Shown piece after piece: positions 22,242-33,290 of a DNA stretch of 64,000 nucleotides. Where the stretch lies: contig NC_081408.1 of the NCBI RefSeq assembly GCF_030272615.1, positions 310,102,383 through 310,166,382 of the forward strand, in the 5' to 3' direction. A program made the translations under genes and the position numbers. The first letter of the stretch is position 1. Each line of letters opens with the position of its first letter. The stretch comes from Cryptomeria japonica (Eukaryota; Streptophyta; Pinopsida; Cupressales; Cupressaceae). A model generated the notes under the pieces. That model was given only the letters and a program-made list of their open reading frames with translations, was not told the origin of the DNA and did no database searches.

Positions 22242-23935
22242 CTAACATAGATAAAACGAATGAGATATGATTTGAATGTAGGAAACATTTTAGAAACCCT
22301 AAAAAATGTAATATGCAAAAGTACTATTGAGTGAAAGGAAATAATGTAAAGTGAAAGAAACCATTATCTAGCACATGATTATGATAAATATAACTAAAAA
22401 GAAATGTAATCATATGTGAAATAGGAAATAAATAAGATTTTATAATTTCCATTATGAATGATGAAAAATTAGGATTGAAAATATAAGTGAAAATTATGCA
22501 AACCACAAGCCAAAATTAACAAAAAAAAAAGGGTATTTTATGAAATTAACCATTAAATTTATGTAATTATGATCTATTAGAGAAAATTTAATTTTTTTAA
22601 TACCTAAAAATCAGATATAAGATCACAAATCAGAAATAGGTTGTGCAAGGAGTCAAGCTCACCAAAATGTAATGTAGGGAAAACTAGGAGTTAGCGTTTA
22701 AGATAATAAAACCAATAACTAGCCTAATTAACCCAATTACATTGAAAGAGTGTTGAACCCAATATATTTGGTCTCAATCCTTTCTTATTGGATTCAATGG
22801 GTTAGGGATGATTAATCCTCTTTCTAAGTTGAATTTGATTGTTTATGAAATTAGGGTAAAATGAGGGATTATTGAAGTGATCTGATGAAAAAAGATAAGC
22901 TACAAATTTCCCACAGAGCCACCAATCTGTATTTGAGCAAAATGAGGTGTTTCAAACCTATTCTCCAAAGTTTGGCCTAATTTTTTGGGACCAGTTAGTG
23001 CAGATCTGCCTTGGTCCTCCATATTTTTTGTTGTTGAAAGTTGACTTGTTCATCACTATTGACTTTGCTAGGTTTCATAAGTATAGCTCCACATGTGTTT
23101 CTTACATACACAAAGAAAGGAAAATATGTTGGGAATATGGGTTTTCCTTAGGTTAAACCTTGGTTTTGGATTTAACAATGAATAAAATAATGCAAATATT
23201 GAAATAAATGTTAAGGAGATATACCTCAGTTCTACAATTATTGATAATGATGCAATTCTCTTTGAATGCAATCACAAATGTTGAATGTAATGGAGTGAAA
23301 AACACATGGACATGAAAAACCCTAATCACACACACATTCTTGCATGGAAATTGATGTAACTTTGATCCATAGTGGTTGAAGATGAATATGTTGCCTTGAA
23401 ACTTTGAGTATGCTTGATAATGACTGCTTCATGGATGCACGAATGCTAGGGATGGAGTCTTGATTTCTTCTTAGATATAAAATTAATTGATATACTATCT
23501 TTGTATAGGATTCCCTAGGTAGTTTACCGATTAGGCAGATCTCCAATAGACATGTGTAGTCCTGGGGATCAATTTCTAGTGGAGAGATATAACACTTAAC
23601 CCATTTCGAATTGGGGCCCCTTTGAAAGGGACCAAGGCACTTTTGGGCACCCTTGTCTAGAGCAGAGAATTGCACACCCCAACCCTTCTACAAAAGGGAC
23701 CAAAATGAGTAGCCAAGGGGGTGGGCATATAATAGTGAGACACACCAAAGGGTGTACATGACATCAAAGTTGAGTAATTGGGCCTGAATGGATCTAGAGA
23801 GGGGGTGAGGATAGAGCACGCTAAAGTGAGAGCACAAACATGAGGTGTAAATTGGATCAGTGATGATTTGCAACATTAAAGGTAGCACAAGAAAATTAGG
23901 TACCCCCATCATGAACATCATACTATCTACCAAAC
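22242..23935. other. Gene-free region, possible antisense LTR
   Basis: AT-rich DNA. Read on the minus strand, a TTTTGGTGAGCTTGACTCC stretch near 22645-22672, next to a TGTAATGTAGGG edge at about 22672, looks like a primer site beside an LTR belonging to the antisense relic at 21375-22241. The right end of such an LTR is not apparent. No coding sequence was recognised. Confidence 0.35.
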
Positions 23936-23939
23936 TATC

Positions 23940-24810
23940 TAAGAATGTTTCCTAACAAATGCAGATCAATGATCGTTTATGACTACACTGTGAAACCAAT
24001 CAAATATCTCCATTGTCAATAGTATTTCAGATTGTCGATATCATCATCCCACCACACATAATACCTATATGGTCTCTAAATAAAGTGTAGTAGTATGTCC
24101 AACTCATGTTACTAGTATAATTTCTTACGCACCTGATGTTGTGTTATAGCCCCAACATGGATATAAACATATGGTAGTCCTTGCTCAAGATGTTCCTAAA
24201 CAACTGGTCAACACTCAACAATGTGCTCCCATGTCCAAACCTATAATAAGGTGATGTCACAACTCAGAGATTGTGCACCTGAGTAATCAATTATGTGGAG
24301 CTAATATACAACATGGCTAGGAAACATGGTCCACATGCATACACTCTATTATCATAAGTCATTCCCTTCAATACATATCCCCATCTTGTGGGAAATCCAT
24401 GGACACATCTATTTGGAGGCAATATGCCTACAAAAATGGCACTAATAATGATGGTGTACTAATCATGCATGTGCATCATAGTCCCACACTGAATTTCATG
24501 GCAATCATTAATACCCAAGTCAACCTATTCAACTCGAACAATCAATTGAGAGATGTAATACCAAGGCATGGATCATGAATCACCATCTCACCATGTATAG
24601 GGATCAAAAGGATGCACCCAAAATTTCCAAGAATCATAGAAGCTTCTCCGATTAGGATGTAAAAAGAACATATCTATGAATGACATCACTTGGTAAGTGT
24701 AGTGATCAAACCTTGATTAGCCCTAATCTCAAGCATATAACAAACATGTTAAATACCAATTGTAGGAAAATACTCTTTCTCAATGACATCTAAGCAAAAT
24801 AAAAAAGAGA
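23940..24810 (-). pseudogene. Decayed protein relic, possibly plant mobile domain
   Basis: Minus-strand reading gives about 45 residues free of stops (24308-24445) including FPTRWGYVLKGMTYDNRVY and ACGPCFLAMLY, flanked upstream by HPNRRSFYDSWKFWVHPFDP and downstream by in-frame but stop-rich text. The Tyr-x-x-Gly-x-x-x-Leu-Ala-x-Leu-Tyr spacing resembles plant mobile domain proteins, which occur both as host genes and as passengers of retrotransposons. There are many stops. The identification rests on one block and could be wrong. Confidence 0.35.
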
Positions 24811-26491
24811 GGTACTTAGGCCTACTCTTGCAAGTGTGTGTCACAAGAAGAAATATCTGAGTAAAAAACAAACATTATGTCAGCGTATGCACATAATATG
24901 ACCTTATTAACCAATTGAATGATGATTTGCCTACCCATACTATTAATTAAACACTAAAAATGCAAATGTGGTATATTTAATTACAAATGAGTTACATAAA
25001 AGTAAAATGCGCCACCTTAAGATCCAATGTGAAAATTAAGGGGAAAATGCACAACTCAAATAGCATATGTGACATTCTTAACTAATGGACAACATAGAGG
25101 GTGAATGGAGCATAGATATCTCGCATGTGAAATGGATAAATTAAATATGATACACTTATTGATTGCAATTTTTCAACATCAAATGTCTAACAAAACTTAC
25201 AAATGTGCAAAATGTGTGAGCATATGAGTTTCAATTATTTAGTGACACCTTAGGAACTGACAAAAAATAAATAATTAATGCATCAAATAAATAGGCTAGG
25301 GTTGTGTACTTACCTTGCCACTTCTCCCAGTTGGCCTACCAAAAGTCCAAATCCTGCACTCTATGCGATGCAAATCTTGCTTGATACCTAACATAGCTCT
25401 ACAACAATTTCTCAAAGGCTCTCTACTCTTTCAATATTCATTGAGATCAAGATGTAGTAATGAACCCAAACGAGACTCTACTCTCCTATTTAAAGCCTCA
25501 ATTCCCCTAATTAGGGTTTCTTATTGCATTGATCGTGATCCCTTTTTCCTTCTAAGCCTCATAAGTTGATCCCATGAACCTTGTTTTAAGAAAAGTACAT
25601 TTTTGGATTCCTGATCACATTGTCGATAAATTGGCCTTCAATTAAAGAAAAATGCCCAATTTCTTGAGGGCGCACCATATTACTCTATCGCCACTAGGAC
25701 AATATTTTATCGATTTTTCTTTGAAACAATACTTGAAAATGCATTGTCTCAAAAAAGATAAAAACATAGACACCTAAAATTGTTGTGTGCCTACAAATGA
25801 TAATTTAACTAATTATTATTTTTCATTAATTAAACAATTTTAATTATTTAATTAATCTAACTTTATTATTCTAAATTTAAATTATTCATCAATTTTAAAT
25901 TCATTGTTCGAATTTCCATCTAATTCTAGAATTGAGTAGTCCTTAAATCATTCCCCTTGTGATACTAGTTAAATGCTTTTTATTATTTAATTAATAAACT
26001 TTATTTCCTTTAATTAAATAATTTTTATTATTTAATTAAATCAATTTCTACTATTCTCCCATAATTAAATAATGATGCAAAATTATTTGGTTAGCTAATA
26101 ATGTCCCCTTAGTTAAATAAATCTCCTAATTTATTTCATTTCATTTCTCTCACATTTCAATTTAAGTTCACATTTTTAAAAGCCAAATTTCCTCATAATT
26201 AACCAAAATACTAAATTCATTCAATTTCCTACATCACATGTTGAAAATGTTTAACTACCACTACCTCTTAGTTACCACTAGTGTGTCGTCAACTACCTTT
26301 TTCTAACTAGTTAGGCAATCCACTATTTTTGAAATCACGTTTTTGGACTAACTCATCTATTCACTCATCAAGTCAATCAAACGACTGAATTTCCTAATCA
26401 AATTTAGTCACATTGAGTGATCATCTCCAACAAACTTGTCTCATCAATTCTCAAACATTGATCAACTTTTTTGTCAAATCAATCTCAACCT
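24811..26491. other. AT-rich gene-free spacer
   Basis: No credible ORF, LTR pair or RNA gene. From about 25790 to 26090 it is strikingly rich in TTAATTAAA and ATTTAATTA words, low-complexity DNA that could serve as a matrix-attachment-like region. This is the insertion target of X1. Confidence 0.5.
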
Positions 26492-26551
26492 TATTGGCAT
26501 ATGGACACTCCAATGAGACATTGTGTGTGATTGAAGGTTTTGTCATTGATG

Positions 26552-26722
26552 GCAACCTTGCAATCCTATGGCACCGGCAAGACATTATACTAGCAAAGCA
26601 TTACACAGGCAACCTTGCAATCCTATGGCACCGGCAAGGCATTATACCAGCAAAGCATTAAACAGGCAACCTTGCAATCCTATGGCACTGGCAAGACATT
26701 ATATCGGCAAAGCATTATTCAA
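26552..26722 (+). repeat. X1 LTR tandem array, 57 bp x 3
   Basis: Three units start at 26552, 26609 and 26666, each beginning GCAACCTTGCAATCCTATGG. The same three units occur in the 3' LTR at 32429, 32486 and 32543, so the array predates this insertion. A 57-bp period keeps any frame open, which explains the repetitive small ORFs seen here; they are not genes. The position upstream of the TATA box suggests enhancer repeats. Confidence 0.9.
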
Positions 26723-26896
26723 ACAAGACAGTACACTAGCATCAGCAGGATGAATCTACACCGGCACTGACACAAAAGATGTACACCGACACAGAAGAGA
26801 ACATGTATACTGGCACAGAGGCCGATAGGATTTTTTGATATGTAATATATTGTTTATTATTGTAAGCTGACTTGGCAAATTGTAAAATGACTCTTG

Positions 26897-26906
26897 TATA
26901 TAAAAG
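26897..26906 (+). promoter_or_regulatory. X1 5' LTR TATA box
   Basis: TATATAAAAG about 405 bp into the LTR and 530 bp before its end, kept at 32755-32764 in the 3' LTR. It fits a plant RNA polymerase II core promoter; the RNA would start about 30 bp downstream. Confidence 0.65.
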
Positions 26907-27429
26907 AGATCATTGTAATCATTTGTAGGATATGGATAGGAAGCATAAAGAAAATTATAAGGCAGACCTAATGTGTGAATTGTAGATCAAGGGTATATGT
27001 AAAGAATAGAGCAAGAACCGGTATTGAATCTGGCATTGAAGATGCTATTGTAAAGCAGTACAGATCATTGGATTTGCATAATCCTCATTGCAAGTTAGTG
27101 TGACTTCTTATTGAGTAGTGTGCTCTAGGCAGTTGGCCTTCCTGCATGTGCAGGCCCCTATTGTAAGTAATATTGTCTTATTGGCCAGTAAGTGAATATT
27201 GTGGGTCACAAATCCCACCGAGGTTTTTCCCAAATCAGGTTTCCTCGTTAAACATCTTGTGTTATGGTGTTTCTTTCATGTGGATGTTTTTTATTCTGTT
27301 ATTTACATTAATTCTTGCATACCGGTATACTGTTACTTTGTGTTCTGCATATTCAGTTTTAAGAAAATCTCATTATCAGTTAGATACTGATTCACCCCCC
27401 CCTCTCAGTATCTATGGGAACCCCAACAA

Positions 27430-27442
27430 TTGGTATCAGAGC
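27430..27442 (+). other. X1 primer binding site (initiator Met tRNA)
   Basis: TTGGTATCAGAGC directly after the LTR, the standard site complementary to the 3' end of initiator Met tRNA used by most plant copia elements. Confidence 0.9.
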
Positions 27443-27499
27443 TTGGTCCTCTATTTTCAGAAGCCTAACATCTTGAGGAAGATCTTGACACTGGTAAAG

Positions 27500-28647
27500 A
27501 TGCAAAATCTGATGAAGCAACTTGAAGGAGCTCTTACTGACTATGATGCAGAAAAATTGAAAAATATCAAATTAGAAGATGATTTAAAAGAAGCTCAGGA
27601 CATTATTCAGGCACTTCAAGAAAATCTTACTACTACAAGAAATAAGAGGAGAGAAATTTGTGAAAAATTGCAAAATGAGAATGATGAAAAGGAATCACTA
27701 AATGATATGATAAGAAAATTGAAACAAGAGATCATGACAACAAAAAATGAAATGCAGGATATGACTATGAGATTTTGCAAAGAGATTGAGGACAGAAAGA
27801 AGAATGAAGAAGAATTGACCAGAAGACTAAGTGATGCAACAAATGAGAACACAAGACTTAGCTATGAAAATGACATGTTGAAGACAGATTTGATGCATAC
27901 TCAAAATGACTCGAATGAACTAATGAGACAAAAAGAAATCTTGGAAAGGGAATTGGAAACTACAAATCAACAGAAAGATAAATTCAAGAAAAGCTCAGAA
28001 GAACTTGGCACCTTATTGAAGAATCAAAAACCCAAAGGTGACACTTCTAGAATTGGATTTGAAGTTGGAGAAAGCTCCGGTACTGCAAATACCCAGGATC
28101 ACAGCAAACCGGTAAGACCTTCTAATACTTACAAATTCAATGGAACTGTAACAAATATGGTCATAGGGAAAATGAATGTAGATCTAGGAATTATCAGAAT
28201 ATCAATCCTCCCACCAGTCAATGCTCCAAATGCAACAAAATTGGTCATAACTCTGAAAACTGCAGAATGAATGTAAGATGTTATGTATGTGGAAGATTTG
28301 GTCATTTATCAAATCAATGCAGGACACAAACCAGCATAGGTTATGGGAAATCTACTCATAAAAATAATGTAACTTGTTATGCATGTAACAAGATTGGTCA
28401 TATTGCTAAATTTTGTAGAAGTAAAGGTACACCGGTAGACAACAAAAGTACTAGTTTGAAAGGTAAAGAAAAGGTTGAAGAGGTTAAGCAAGAATTCTCA
28501 AAGCAATGGATTAGAAAAGGTAATCTAAATATTAGGGATACTTCTCCACTGGTAGAACCAACAAATGCTCCACCGGCAGGACAATGTGATGCTCCACTGA
28601 CAGGACAGAGTAATGCTCCACTGGCAGGATGTTCTTCATCAAATTGA
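27500..28647 (+). pseudogene. X1 ORF1: coiled coil plus CCHC array (Gag-like)
   Basis: The start is taken at ATG 27500, the first one after the primer site; the open frame upstream lies in the LTR. Residues 1-180 are a heptad-rich, charged coiled coil (EKLKNIKLEDDLKEAQDII and on). A frame change near 28140-28165 separates it from a zinc-knuckle array. Reading the array frame gives CNKYGHRENEC (degenerate first Cys), CSKCNKIGHNSENC, CYVCGRFGHLSNQC and CYACNKIGHIAKFC. The tail is Pro- and Ala-rich with repeated APLTGQ/APLAG units. A coiled coil plus zinc knuckles suggests a Gag-like RNA-binding assembly protein. It does not resemble the usual copia gag. Confidence 0.8.
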
Positions 28648-28953
28648 AGAAAATTATCTTGAGGGTTTGGCAATCTAATGACACATGTGCTATTATTCCC
28701 TTGGTTAGAGAAAAGAAGTTGAAAATCATTCATTACTAGCAAATAAAGTTGAGCTAATACATTACCGACAAGCAATTAATGTGGTAGGTAGCAGAAAAGA
28801 CTTTATAAAATAAGGTTTTTGGCTCCATTTCATTTCACCATGAATTCAAACTTTCGGAGAGCGTGAAGATTTCTGAGCTAAGGCATTCTGAGCAAAGAAG
28901 CAAAGCACTTCAGCAATCAATCCATCCAAAGGTAGAAAAAGGTATTTATCATC
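28648..28953 (+). promoter_or_regulatory. X1 spacer between ORF1 and ORF2
   Basis: 306 bp without coding. It includes TTTATAAAATAAGG at about 28802-28815, a TATA-like word about 150 bp before the ORF2 ATG. A leader-like stretch follows. X2 (555 bp) and X3 (about 400 bp) have comparable spacers, so ORF2 needs its own promoter, splicing or internal initiation. Confidence 0.4.
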
Positions 28954-31900
28954 ATGGCATCCTCCTCTGCACCTAAATTCATAGCAAACCCTATAGCAAT
29001 TGAAGTTATAAAATGACCTGGGCCCGTGTTTCAGCTAGTTCTCGAGGTAGCTAAGAAAGATGACAACACAGGTGGTTTTTCAAAAATTCTAAAAGGTGTT
29101 GTTTATGCAGAAGGCCCTAGAATGTACATTCATTGCAACATAGAGGAATTAGGTGATGAAGAAATTAAAAACATGTATAAGTCTGTCATATGTGACAATT
29201 CTGGAAATGTGAAACCTGAGCATAAAATTGTTGAAACCCTAGGATTCACTGAAATCCTCTGCATTCCTGAATTTCCCAAGGATGTGGTTAGGATAGTTCT
29301 GAGCAGGGTACATGGTTCATTCTTTTGGCTTGAATTAGTGCATAAAATTACATAGGAAGCTGTGAAAGTAGTAACAAGGTTACCTTCCACCGGTAATAGA
29401 CCTGACAAGACTAAGAAGGCCTCCAATGACTTAGTAACAAACTTAACTGGTGCAACATCCAACAAGAGATCATTGAGGGTTAATGATGTGACCGATACAA
29501 ATGTTAGATTTGTTAGCATGATTTTAGGTTACAAAGAAACTCATGCTAATAGGATTAACTCAGTTTCCAGCTTATGCATAAAGAGTGCTTATGACATGGT
29601 TAAGGACAATGTAAAAATTGATATCTGTGAATGGTTAAAGGATGAGTTAATTGACAATTTAGCAAATATCAAGAAGGATAAGAAAGGAACCTTTAGATTT
29701 GGAAATTTACTTGTATGCTTAATGCTACATATAACCAAACAAGCTCTCAGTATAGGCAACAAGGATTTTGGATTTGACATACCAGTAGGAAAACAATTAT
29801 CTGACTTATTCAACAACATGGGTGAAAACAGAGAAAAGAATATCAATGAGTATTTTCAAGCACTAAAGGTCAGAATGAATAAAAGAATCAGACTATCATA
29901 GGAAATTGTCAACAAATACAAGGATGATATATGTTTTGTAATAAAAAAGGATGAGATCTGGATGGAAGCAGTCATCCCAAGGACAATCTGGGTAACAGAG
30001 ATGGGGTATGAAACAGATGACCACATAGTGGAAACTTATGCCAAAGCACTTCTGGAAGCCCCTAATGAACTAAAGGAAGAAGTATTTGGTAGTGTTGAGA
30101 CCATAGAAAGTCAAATTCAATCTAAGAAGAGAGTGAAAAAGGTTGAGGCATTTGTGAGAAAAGGATCCAGACAAGTAAAAGCCATAAAGGAAGATGTATT
30201 AAAGAAAACTAGCATAACTAAAGATGAGTTGGCAGCCCAACAACCTGAAACTCATCTATCACCGGTAGGTACTTCCTTAGAAGGAGATATGCTAGCAACT
30301 TTTTAAAGAGTTGTTAGAAAAAGAGACCCCTCACCAGTAACCACTCCTTCACCTAGAAGGACAAGACAAAAGCAACAAGCCGTGAGATCTTCAGTCAAGA
30401 AAGTCACACCTAAGAAGAAGCTGACCCCCAAAAAGAAGAAGAAGACAAACACTGACTTGGCCCCTCTTGACATATTACTGAATGAGATCATAGAGGAAGG
30501 TAAATTGAAAAACATAGAGAAAATATATGACACTTTAACAGATGATGAGAAAGGACAAGTTGAGGAGAGTGTTATATTACACATGGACATGTATAAAAAG
30601 TTTTTGATGCAAGTCCTAAATGAAATTCTTGATAATCTATACAAAAGACTTGAGGCCAGAAGGCAAGGAATAATTGAGTTGGATAAGAAAATTAAAATAG
30701 AAAAATTACTTGCAGTATACCCAGTTAACTCACCTAAGGAAATTGATGATCTGATAGCTCAGGCCAACCGGACAGTTTTTTCCACTGCACACCAGCAAAT
30801 TTCACTAATGGCAGGTAGAGTTACACAAGTTTCAAAGGAAACAAAAAATGGTTGGGATATATTCTTGGTTGAAAAAAAAAACAAGAAGAATATAGGAATC
30901 CTAAGCCCATTCTGGTATATCAGAAGGACAAAGGGAAAGGTAAAGTTAGTGGAACACCAAGTATCAAGATTAGAGACAACTTACCCCCACCTCCTTTAAA
31001 TACTCTACCGGTAAAAACAACAACTACAGAAGATCAACCGAAAGCTAAGAGTATGGATATAGAGGATAATAATCCTAATCCTGAAGTCCTATGTACTGTG
31101 AATGTTGATACTCAGAAGATCAACATAGTGGTAGATAAGGATACAACCGATAAATCAAGTATATCCAAAGAGCCTCTGACAACAAGAAACACAGAGCAAC
31201 CAGCAGCAGATATAGAGAAAAAGATGGAATATAGAACACAAATAGAGAAACCAATAGAGCTAAAAGCTCCATAACAGATGCCACTGGTAAGAAATGAAGT
31301 AGGAAAACTAGTGCTTAAAGAGATGGAGACACAAACAGACCTACCAGAGGTCAATACTAGCATGGTCACTTCCACCGACACTCAGTTTGTTGGGTCACCA
31401 TCAAATGTGACTTAGGTATTACTTGAATCTATCAAGAAAATAACTGATTATAGCTCACAAGCTTGTAAAGCGATAGATGATTCAATTCCATTTTTGAAAT
31501 CAATAGCTCCTAATTGTAATATAGACAATAAAGATTCTTTAGGCCAGTTGGATACACTTTGTAAATATATTTCTAGAAATTTTGAGCAAAAAAAGGTAGA
31601 ATCTGTAAAGGAAATTGTAGAAAAAGAGAAACAAAAATTCTTTGAGGAAGGAATAAAGAAGTGTAACAGGGAATTTGACACACTTCTACCGAAACTGTGT
31701 AATTTATTGAAAGAGTACAAAACTTTGTACAAAGACACCTGTAAGATAAACTTTTTGACCATAGATGTAGACAAAAAGATGAGAAAAGTATAGGAAGAGA
31801 TCAATAAACTTGCAGATAATTTCATTAACTCACCCAATACATTATCAATTTTTGAGGAAAAGATAACAAATTTTGAGGAAGAATTGCTCAAATTAGAAAA

Positions 31901-32135
31901 AGAGAAAGAGAAAATAATAAACAAGGTAAAATTCTTGAGATCTAAACTAAGTCCAAGATTGGACTATTTAGCATCTTTGCGGAAGGAAATCTCAGAGGCA
32001 CTAACACAGGGAAGTAAAACATCGGTAGAGCACTTGCAGCATCTCACCGGTACAATATACAGAATTGAGACAACAATAAAAGACAGTAAGAAGTTTATGG
32101 ATGATATAAACTTAATTTTGGGAGATATTCTTTAG
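28954..32135 (+). pseudogene. X1 ORF2: unknown conserved protein, about 1,060 codons
   Basis: Starts ATG 28954 (MASSSAPKFIANP), ends TAG 32133. One frame to about 30871, where a run of ten A (30872-30881) shifts the frame, then a second frame to the end. Stops include TGA 29014, TAG 29353, TAG 29899, TAA 30304 and TAG 31788. Parts: an N-terminal globular region (RVHGSFFWLE near 29305, FGNLLVCLML near 29698, YKDDICFVIKKDE near 29920, EMGYETDD near 30001), a Lys-rich stretch (TPKKKLTPKKKKK, nuclear-signal-like, near 30410), a helical module ending LLAVYPVNSPKEI (30705), then a long coiled-coil tail. Blocks recur in X2, X3 and X4. Function unknown; no pol, envelope signal peptide or membrane segment seen. 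Confidence 0.8.
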
Positions 32136-32212
32136 ATAATAACTACCCAACTACAAGGTTGAGGTTATGGATTGGTACAACTACAAAATCTACTAACCTT
32201 TGTCATTGATGC

Positions 32213-32226
32213 CAAAGGGGGAGTAG
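32213..32226 (+). other. X1 internal purine tract
   Basis: CAAAGGGGGAGTAG 140 bp upstream of the LTR-adjacent tract, in a GATGCCAAAGGGGG context that also precedes the terminal tract. A second purine tract in this place is shared with X2, X3, C1 and C2. Confidence 0.55.
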
Positions 32227-32356
32227 TAGGATGAGAAAATTCAAAACACAAGGATCACATGCTCAAGGGGAGCTCTCACATTTTTGGTAACATTTTTGGT
32301 CTCCACATTTTTTTGGATATCTTTTGAAATTTCTCATGAGTGTTGCCATCAATGCC

Positions 32357-32368
32357 AAAGGAGGAGAT
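32357..32368 (+). other. X1 polypurine tract
   Basis: AAAGGAGGAGAT directly before the 3' LTR, in the context TTGCCATCAATGCC that is also present before the C2 LTR. Confidence 0.8.
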
Positions 32369-33290
32369 TGTTGGCATATGGACACTCCAATGAGACATTG
32401 TGTGTGATTGAAGGTTTTGTCATTAATGGCAACCTTGCAATCCTATGGCACCAGAAAGACATTATATTGGCAAAGCATTACATAGGCAACCTTGCAATCC
32501 TATGGCATCGGCAAGACATTATACTGGCAAAGCATTACACAAGCAACCTTGCAATCCTATGGCACTGACAAGAAATTATACCAGAAAAGCATTATTCAAA
32601 CAAGACAGTGCACTAGCATCAGTAGGATCAATCTACACCGACACCGGCACAGAAGAGAACATGTATACCAGCACAGAGGCCGACAAGATTTTTTGATATG
32701 TAATATTTTGTTTATTATTGTAAGCCAACTTGGAAAATTGTAAAATGACTCTTGTATATAAAAGAGATCATTGTAATCATTTGTAGGATATGGATAGGAA
32801 GCATAAAGAAAATTATAAGGTAGACCTAATGTGCGAATTGTAGGTCAAGGGTATATGTAAAGAACAGAGCAAGAACCGGTACTGAATCTGGCATTGAAGA
32901 TGCTATTGTAAAGCAGTACAGATCATTGGATTTGCATAATCCTCATTGTAAGTTAGTGTGACTTCTTATTGAGTAGTGTGCTCTAGGCAGTTGGCCTTCC
33001 TGCATGTGTAGGCCCCTATTGTAAATAATATTCTCTTATTGGCCAATAAGTGAATATTGTGGGTCACAAATCCCACCGAGGTTTTTCCCACACTAGGTTT
33101 CCTCATTAAACATCTTGTGTTATGGTGTTTCTTTCATGTGGATGTTTTTGATTCTGTTATTTACATTAATTCTTGCATACTGGTATACTGTTACTTTATG
33201 TTCTACATATTCAGTTTTAAGAAAATCTCATTACCAGTCAGATACTAATTCACCCCCCCCCCCCTCTCAATATCTATGGGAACCCTAACA
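32369..33290 (+). repeat. X1 3' LTR
   Basis: 922 bp, beginning TGTTGGCATATGG and ending CCCTAACA after a run of 12 or 13 C. It matches the 5' LTR with scattered substitutions; the C run and small indels account for most of the 15-bp length difference. Confidence 0.92.

Larger units (their letters stand above)
26492..27428 (+). repeat. X1 5' LTR
   Basis: 937 bp, matching 32369-33290 throughout, including a 57-bp triplicate, a TATA box and the GATTCACCCC-CTCTCAGTA tail. It ends CCCCAACA, immediately followed by ATTGGTATCAGAGC. Confidence 0.92.
26492..33290 (+). mobile_element. X1: full-length family X LTR element without pol
   Basis: 5' LTR 26492-27428, internal region 27429-32368, 3' LTR 32369-33290. 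Flanks are AACCT before and AACCG after, a 5-bp target duplication with one change. The LTR termini are TGTTGG and CCAACA (mutated to TATTGG on the left and CTAACA on the right). The 4.94 kb internal region holds a Met-tRNA primer site, ORF1, a spacer, ORF2 and two purine tracts. No protease, integrase, RT or RNase H motif exists in any frame. It is non-autonomous; shared ends suggest copia enzymes mobilise it. Confidence 0.88.

Noticed and set aside
24001-25600. Functional host gene between G2 and X1
   Set aside because: Only one short open block on the minus strand, with stops on both sides; no exon structure could be assembled.
26552-26722. CRISPR-like array
   Set aside because: Units are contiguous without unique spacers, lie in an LTR, and the DNA is from a plant.
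26413-26753. Repetitive small ORFs in the X1 LTRs
   Set aside because: They arise from the 57-bp tandem units, whose length is a multiple of three; the same ORFs occur in both LTRs and lack any domain.
27430-27442. tRNA gene fragment
   Set aside because: The match to initiator Met tRNA is limited to the 3' end and in the complementary sense, as expected for a primer binding site; no cloverleaf is present.
27173-27499. Open frame upstream of X1 ORF1, through the LTR end and primer site
   Set aside because: It lies in the LTR and across the primer site. The homologous X2 frame also runs back into its LTR. The first ATG after the primer site (27500) fits the other copies.
30872-30881. Programmed frameshift at the A10 run in X1 ORF2
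   Set aside because: X2 ORF2 has one continuous frame over the same region, so the shift in X1 is most simply a one-base slip in a homopolymer.
33241-33270. Long C run as a telomere-like or structural signal
   Set aside because: C runs of variable length occur at the same LTR-tail position in all X and copia LTRs here; length variation is ordinary homopolymer slippage.
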